From: Prochlorococcus sp. MIT 1300
GTDB taxonomy: Bacteria > Cyanobacteriota > Cyanobacteriia > PCC-6307 > Cyanobiaceae
Length of the DNA stretch: 64,000 bases
Direction of reading: 5' to 3'
Assembly (NCBI RefSeq): GCF_034092375.1
Contig: NZ_CP139302.1
Location: forward strand, 1,302,001-1,366,000
A program made the position numbers and the translations under genes. The notes beneath the pieces are model-generated. The model saw only the letters and a program-made list of their open reading frames with translations. It did not search any database and was not told where the DNA came from. Below, piece after piece: positions 60,109 through 64,000 of this stretch (position 1 is its first letter; each line of letters starts with the position of its first letter).

Positions 60109-60960
60109 TTGATAACCACCCTCCCAATTGATTCCGATCCATCCGAGCAAGATCATTCTGCTAGTGGAAAGGATCGACCACAGCAGAAACAACACTTTGG
60201 TGGTTTAGATCCATCTAAGGTCGTGATTACTTTGGAAAACGTAGGCCTTGATATTCCTGTATTTACTACTGAAACACGAACTTTGAAATCCACTTTGATT
60301 CGCTCAGTTACGGGTGGAAAGTTAAGTCGTAGGCGGGGTGGTGCAGTCATTACTGCATTGCAAGGTGTTAGCTGTAGTGTGTGTGAAGGTGAGCGAGTAG
60401 CTCTAATTGGTCATAACGGCGCTGGGAAGACTACTTTTTTGCGTTTGATTTCTGGAATTTATAAGAATACTTCTGGTTTTTTTGAGTCTCGTGTTCCCGT
60501 TTATCCAATGCTTCATAAGAGCTTTATTACCAGTCCAGAATTAAGTGGAATGCAAGCCATTAAGGCGCATTACCTTATGGTTCATGGGAATTTAGGAGGC
60601 TTTGAGGCCTTCAGTGAAGATGTAGTTGGATTCTCAGGTTTGGGTGATTTCATTCACTTGCCCGTAAAGACATATAGCCAAGGGATGGCTACTCGTCTTC
60701 TTTTTGCAGTTCTTACAGCATGTCGGCACGAATGTTTAGCCCTGGACGAAGGTTTAGGTGCAGGCGATACCAGCTTTTTTGAACGTGCTCAGTTGCGTTT
60801 ACATGATTTTTTAAGAACAACAGGAACAGTTTTTTTGGCATCTCATTCAGAGTCATTGCTAAAACGTTTTTGTAGCCGGGGTTTGGTCTTTGAAGAGGGA
60901 ACAATTGTTTTCGATGGGCCTCTTGAAGAGTCTTTGAGCTTTTACCACAAAAATTCTTGA
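60109..60960 (+). CDS. wzt: ABC polysaccharide exporter, ATP-binding subunit (Wzt/KpsT type)
   Basis: A 283-residue ATPase of the teichoic acid/O-antigen exporter class. GHNGAGKTT (about 100-108) is Walker A. TYSQGMATRLLFAVLT, near 187, is the signature region with S-Q-G in place of LSGGQ. LALDEGLGAGD (about 208-218) is Walker B. A Ser/Asp/Gln-rich N-terminal stretch of about 35 residues precedes the ABC fold. The C-terminal carbohydrate-binding extension found in O9a-type Wzt is missing. The start is TTG; no ATG is in frame nearby. With the permease gene it exports a lipid-linked polysaccharide across the inner membrane. Confidence 0.87.
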   Translation: MITTLPIDSDPSEQDHSASGKDRPQQKQHFGGLDPSKVVITLENVGLDIPVFTTETRTLKSTLIRSVTGGKLSRRRGGAVITALQGVSCSVCEGERVALIGHNGAGKTTFLRLISGIYKNTSGFFESRVPVYPMLHKSFITSPELSGMQAIKAHYLMVHGNLGGFEAFSEDVVGFSGLGDFIHLPVKTYSQGMATRLLFAVLTACRHECLALDEGLGAGDTSFFERAQLRLHDFLRTTGTVFLASHSESLLKRFCSRGLVFEEGTIVFDGPLEESLSFYHKNS

Positions 60961-61766
60961 CTATTTCACCCCGGGTAAATGTCAGATCAGTCCGCCATAC
61001 CTTGAAAGAGGCTTGGGCAATGCGTCGTGTTTGGTGGTTTACGGCAACGGCACGAACTAAGGCAAGATTTGTTCGAACAGTATTTGGAAGCTTCTGGTTG
61101 GGATTATCTAATCTTTTTTCTATAGCAGCTCTAGCAGTTGTATATGGTGCTGTATTTAAGGTAGATGATTTTAATGAGTATGTTGTTTATTTAGGAATTG
61201 GTCTGGTCGTTTGGAATACAATTGCTGCAGCCATCGCATCTGCACCAAATCTCTTCGAACATAATCAAGTTCATATTCACAATACAAGTTTGAATCCTGT
61301 CTTTTACACGCTTGAGGAATGGTCTTTTCAGATCCAGACATTTTTCCAGTCTTTTTTACTTGTTATTCTCGCGCTTAGCTTTTTTCAGAATAATTTGTTC
61401 CTAAACCTTCTGATTAATGGTTGGTTGCCATTGGTTAATTTGTTTCTATTCCTCTATTGGTTCCCTTTGTTAATATGTCTTTTAGGGGCTAGATATAGGG
61501 ATCTCTACCAGTTAGTTCCTATAGTGCTTCAATTGGTTTTCCTTCTTTCTCCAATATTGTATAAAAAAGATAATCTTGGCTCTCTAGTTTGGACGGCAAA
61601 TTACAATCCTCTATATCGCATTCTTGATCAAGTGCGCCATAGTTTAATGGCCAATCAGCTTAATATTCCTGTGGCAGTCTTGTTACTTGCTTCTAATATT
61701 TTCTGCATTTGGCTTGCTTTGAGCTTGCTAAATAGGGAAAGAAGAAATTTGCCTTTTTTGATTTAG
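60957..61766 (+). CDS. wzm: ABC polysaccharide exporter, permease subunit (Wzm type)
   Basis: A 269-residue ABC-2 type permease with about six hydrophobic helices, after a basic N-terminal amphipathic segment (MRRVWWFTATARTKARF). Conserved features are the FGSFWLGLSNLF start of helix 1, the LLSPILYKKDN stretch and NYNPLYRILDQVR near residue 210-225, typical of Wzm/TagG. The TTG start overlaps the Wzt stop (TTGA), so the two subunits are coupled. It forms the inner-membrane channel for the glycan assembled by the adjacent transferases. It ends 19 bp from the convergent GT4 gene. Confidence 0.9.
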   Translation: MTISPRVNVRSVRHTLKEAWAMRRVWWFTATARTKARFVRTVFGSFWLGLSNLFSIAALAVVYGAVFKVDDFNEYVVYLGIGLVVWNTIAAAIASAPNLFEHNQVHIHNTSLNPVFYTLEEWSFQIQTFFQSFLLVILALSFFQNNLFLNLLINGWLPLVNLFLFLYWFPLLICLLGARYRDLYQLVPIVLQLVFLLSPILYKKDNLGSLVWTANYNPLYRILDQVRHSLMANQLNIPVAVLLLASNIFCIWLALSLLNRERRNLPFLI

Positions 61767-61785
61767 AAATCAAAGTTGCATGTTT

Positions 61786-63294
61786 TTAGTTGATTAGCTT
61801 TTTTAGGTCTTCCTGAAACTTTTGTTCAAAGAAACATACTTTTTCTGCATATCTGCATATTCGTTTTTCCCTTTCTTTTTCTGGAGAGTGATTGTTAGAG
61901 GATAACCCCACTACTGATTCAATTGCTGTAGCCCATTCACGTGTATTTACTGTGTCGATAGAATGCACATATCTTTCAAAGTCTAGGATCGATTGTATCT
62001 CATTATGGGAATCGCAGCTGCTAACAATTGCTGGCATTCCAAGGCATGCTGCATCTAGAACAGGAATACCGAAACCCTCAACCAAGGAGGGACTTACCAA
62101 AGCCATTGCATTTAGGTAAAGATCTAATTTTGTGCTTTCATCAATGTAACCAGTCAGTAGAATCCCCTTTTCATTTTTAACAATTTCCTTTACAGCTTTA
62201 CTGTAGGAATCTTGTTTTAATTTACCAGTGACACATAACCTGATACCTTCCTTGCTTACGTTAGATTCTACGTAAGCCTTTACGAGGAAAAGCAGGTTTT
62301 TTCTCGCTTCCACAGAAGAGTTAAATAATAAATATTTAAATGGTGTTAGTTGTCCTTGATCTCTAAGTAGGTAGCTAACAGGTTTCAGATCAGCTATAAC
62401 CTTTGAATCGGATGTTAACCATTTAGGGAAATTCAGAGAGGGGGGCTGTACAAGTACTTCTTCTCTAGCCTCTCTTGGGATTTGTGTCTTTATTCTTTGG
62501 TTCGAAAAAGTTGGAAGATCTATTTGGTTACGAAATTTGTATGCAGTAGAAGAGGAGACATATATTCTTCTTGAAGAAAGGCAGGCTTGAAGTCTTCTGC
62601 CAAACTGTAGTCCATTGTCGTCGTGTTGATCATATTCAAGTGGTATGACATCATGAATTGTTTGAATAAATACTGGTACATTGAATGGTTTTAAGCTTAG
62701 TGGACAAGTGGTTATAAAAATATCAAACCCATCTAAATCTATGGATACTTTTGTATGATTTCGTAGAAGTGTAGCTATTAGGCTGGCTTTATAGATATTT
62801 CTGGCACATAATAAACCATCTACATTTTTGAGATAACCAAGTCTTTCATTTCTCAGGTTGGGATTGTCAAATAGATTGTTGATGAGGATTTTATTGATCT
62901 TTCGCTTGGGATATCTTCTTGGCCTGCGTATCCATTCAATAATTAATTCCATTAACTCAGGAATTTTAGATAATTTCTGAGCGAATGGTATTTTCCCTCT
63001 AAATAAGACCCTTCTGTCTTTTGATCCAGTGCTGAGTTGACTTAGGACCTTGGAACTATGGATGACTTCTTGGGTGATTTTTGGGAGTCGGTTTAGGCCT
63101 GAACTTTTTTTAGGTGGATCAAATTGTGTTAGTAGCCAGACTTCAGCACCAGCATTGCGTAAAAGCGAAATGAGTGCTTTGGAGTACGTTGCGATGCCTC
63201 TATGTTCGCTTTGCTCTAGGTCGAGAGCGGTCACCAAGACCCTTTTGCCTTTCAGAAAGAGTTGCTGTTCAGACAAAAGACTTGACGACTCCAT
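61786..63294 (-). CDS. large GT4 family glycosyltransferase
   Basis: A 502-residue GT4 protein. HRGIATYSKALISLL (31-45) is the acceptor loop with the family's Arg-Gly-Ile. QTIHDVIPLEY gives the typical HD-x-P motif, FNSSVEARKNLLFLVKAYV starts the donor domain with R-K-N, and PSLVEGFGIPVLDAACLGMPAIVSS carries E-x7-[ED]. It is longer than most GT4 proteins because of an extra region between about 60 and 160. The ATG at 63294 lies 156 bp from the next minus gene. That gap shows only a weak 24-codon ORF. Confidence 0.87.
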   Translation of the reverse strand: MESSSLLSEQQLFLKGKRVLVTALDLEQSEHRGIATYSKALISLLRNAGAEVWLLTQFDPPKKSSGLNRLPKITQEVIHSSKVLSQLSTGSKDRRVLFRGKIPFAQKLSKIPELMELIIEWIRRPRRYPKRKINKILINNLFDNPNLRNERLGYLKNVDGLLCARNIYKASLIATLLRNHTKVSIDLDGFDIFITTCPLSLKPFNVPVFIQTIHDVIPLEYDQHDDNGLQFGRRLQACLSSRRIYVSSSTAYKFRNQIDLPTFSNQRIKTQIPREAREEVLVQPPSLNFPKWLTSDSKVIADLKPVSYLLRDQGQLTPFKYLLFNSSVEARKNLLFLVKAYVESNVSKEGIRLCVTGKLKQDSYSKAVKEIVKNEKGILLTGYIDESTKLDLYLNAMALVSPSLVEGFGIPVLDAACLGMPAIVSSCDSHNEIQSILDFERYVHSIDTVNTREWATAIESVVGLSSNNHSPEKEREKRICRYAEKVCFFEQKFQEDLKKLIN

Positions 63295-63450
63295 GGAGGC
63301 AGGTTCGGCGACTTCACCTTAACTCTGCATCCCTCTTTCGGTTGCGCCCTTTTGAGCCATTCTTGTTTGGGGCAGGATTCTCAGGCATTAGAATATATTT
63401 TGTTGGTTCTTTCAATGGATAAATTGATCTAAATTTATAAGTAGGCAGGC

Positions 63451-64000
63451 TTACTGCTCCTCTCGTTGCAGATTTATTCTTTCTTTTAACCGTGTAATTT
63501 CTTGGTCTTGCTTGATGCGATGTAATTGAAGAGAATGAGTTTGATTTTTCCAGTACTTTAGATCTTTTTCGAGCTTACTATCACCTCTAATAATAGATAA
63601 TAATGCTTCACTTTCCTTCTGAGAAGCATTCATTTCATCTTTTAGTTCTTCAATGCTTATTTGCTCTAGAAATTTTCTTCGCCTGTTGCGCATTCTAACT
63701 AGGTCTTCTGAATTGTTGCCGGCTAAATTTTTCTTTTGTCTGGTGCTGGAATATTCGTGAATTGCACTTGCCTTCGCTGAATAATAGGCCTTGAGGGTAA
63801 GCTTTTCACGAATATCTAAACACAGTTCGACGTCTTCGCCGCATCTAATATATTTCTCGTTGAATTTTAATTGAAGGAAATGTATCCGTCGTATGAACAT
63901 TAAGGCCCCTGTTATTGCAGGCATGGCTATGTTTTTATTGATTATTGATTGGTCTTTTGCAGGTAAAATATGTTCAAGCTGATGGTAGGCGGAGCTTTTG
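63451..64000 (-). CDS. GT2-like glycosyltransferase, C-terminal part (cut by window edge)
   Basis: The frame stays open to base 64000, so only the C-terminal 182 residues are visible. AMPAITGALMFIRRIHFLQLK and CGEDVELCLDIREKL (ED motif) match the acceptor-binding part of GT2 glycosyltransferases (rhamnosyltransferase-like), followed by an AIHEYSSTR stretch. The last ~70 residues are a charged coiled coil with Leu/Ile heptads (KDEMNASQKESEALL, then SLQLHRIKQDQEITRLKERI). This may tether the enzyme to a partner complex. It precedes the GT4 gene at 63294 on the same strand. Confidence 0.75.
   Translation of the reverse strand, partial: KSSAYHQLEHILPAKDQSIINKNIAMPAITGALMFIRRIHFLQLKFNEKYIRCGEDVELCLDIREKLTLKAYYSAKASAIHEYSSTRQKKNLAGNNSEDLVRMRNRRRKFLEQISIEELKDEMNASQKESEALLSIIRGDSKLEKDLKYWKNQTHSLQLHRIKQDQEITRLKERINLQREEQ

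Noticed and set aside
63314-63388. 24-codon minus-strand frame rich in Lys/Arg between the two last genes
   Set aside because: Short, no Shine-Dalgarno and no coupling to the neighbours; not enough support.
1-64000. Signs of mobile elements, tRNA-linked integration or phage genes
   Set aside because: No transposase, integrase, terminal inverted repeats or tRNA-like cloverleaf were seen by eye; a tRNAscan and ISfinder run would be needed to rule them out.

Overview
The window is AT-rich, gene-dense bacterial DNA with short intergenic gaps, many ATGA or TAATG stop/start overlaps, and frequent TTG or GTG starts. No tRNA, rRNA, insertion sequence, phage gene or CRISPR array was seen. It is one long cell-surface glycan island. 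About 45 of roughly 58 genes are glycosyltransferases, nucleotide-sugar enzymes, sulfotransferases or export machinery. The base composition, the cyclic-nucleotide-domain/C39-like type I transporter preceded by a parvulin-like rotamase, and the mix of glycosyltransferases fit a marine picocyanobacterium (Prochlorococcus/Synechococcus type). This is an inference, because no taxonomic core gene lies in the window.

Layout. 1-11.5 kb holds glycosyltransferases of several folds (GT4, TPR/GT9-like, GT90/CAP10-like, exostosin-like, GT-D-like), two members of an unrecognised EDD-motif family, and an RffA-type aminotransferase/acyltransferase pair for a dTDP-4-amino sugar. 11.5-14.7 kb is a three-gene minus-strand glycosyltransferase operon. 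14.9-20.9 kb is a plus-strand operon with the complete GmhA/GmhB/HddA/HddC route to GDP-D-glycero-alpha-D-manno-heptose, plus a sugar C-methyltransferase and two SDR enzymes. 20.9-33.2 kb is a 13-gene minus-strand operon with almost no spacing. It encodes a split transketolase, an HldE-like protein with its two domains in reversed order, a second SIS isomerase and nucleotidyltransferase, two SDRs, a zinc-type dehydrogenase, a methyltransferase, an LhgO-like flavoenzyme, two phosphate-handling proteins and a GT4. It looks like a second heptose or higher-sugar assembly line.

33-50 kb is a candidate glycoprotein secretion locus. It contains a 914-residue Ser/Thr/Gly/Asp-rich, cysteine-free RTX-like repeat protein with its own leader hairpin and strong terminator. 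Next to it are two SPINDLY/OGT-like (GT41) TPR glycosyltransferases and a TPR/GT9-like protein, then a rotamase, a HlyB-type ABC exporter and a HlyD-type fusion protein. The likely logic is that the repeat protein is made in the cytoplasm, possibly O-glycosylated there, and exported by type I secretion as a surface layer.

50-64 kb carries further glycosyltransferases, three sulfotransferase-like genes (one fused to a GT2 domain), a third EDD-family member and a Wzt/Wzm-type ABC polysaccharide exporter. This suggests a sulfated, heptose-containing surface glycan. The window cuts a GT4 gene at its left edge and a GT2-like gene at its right edge.
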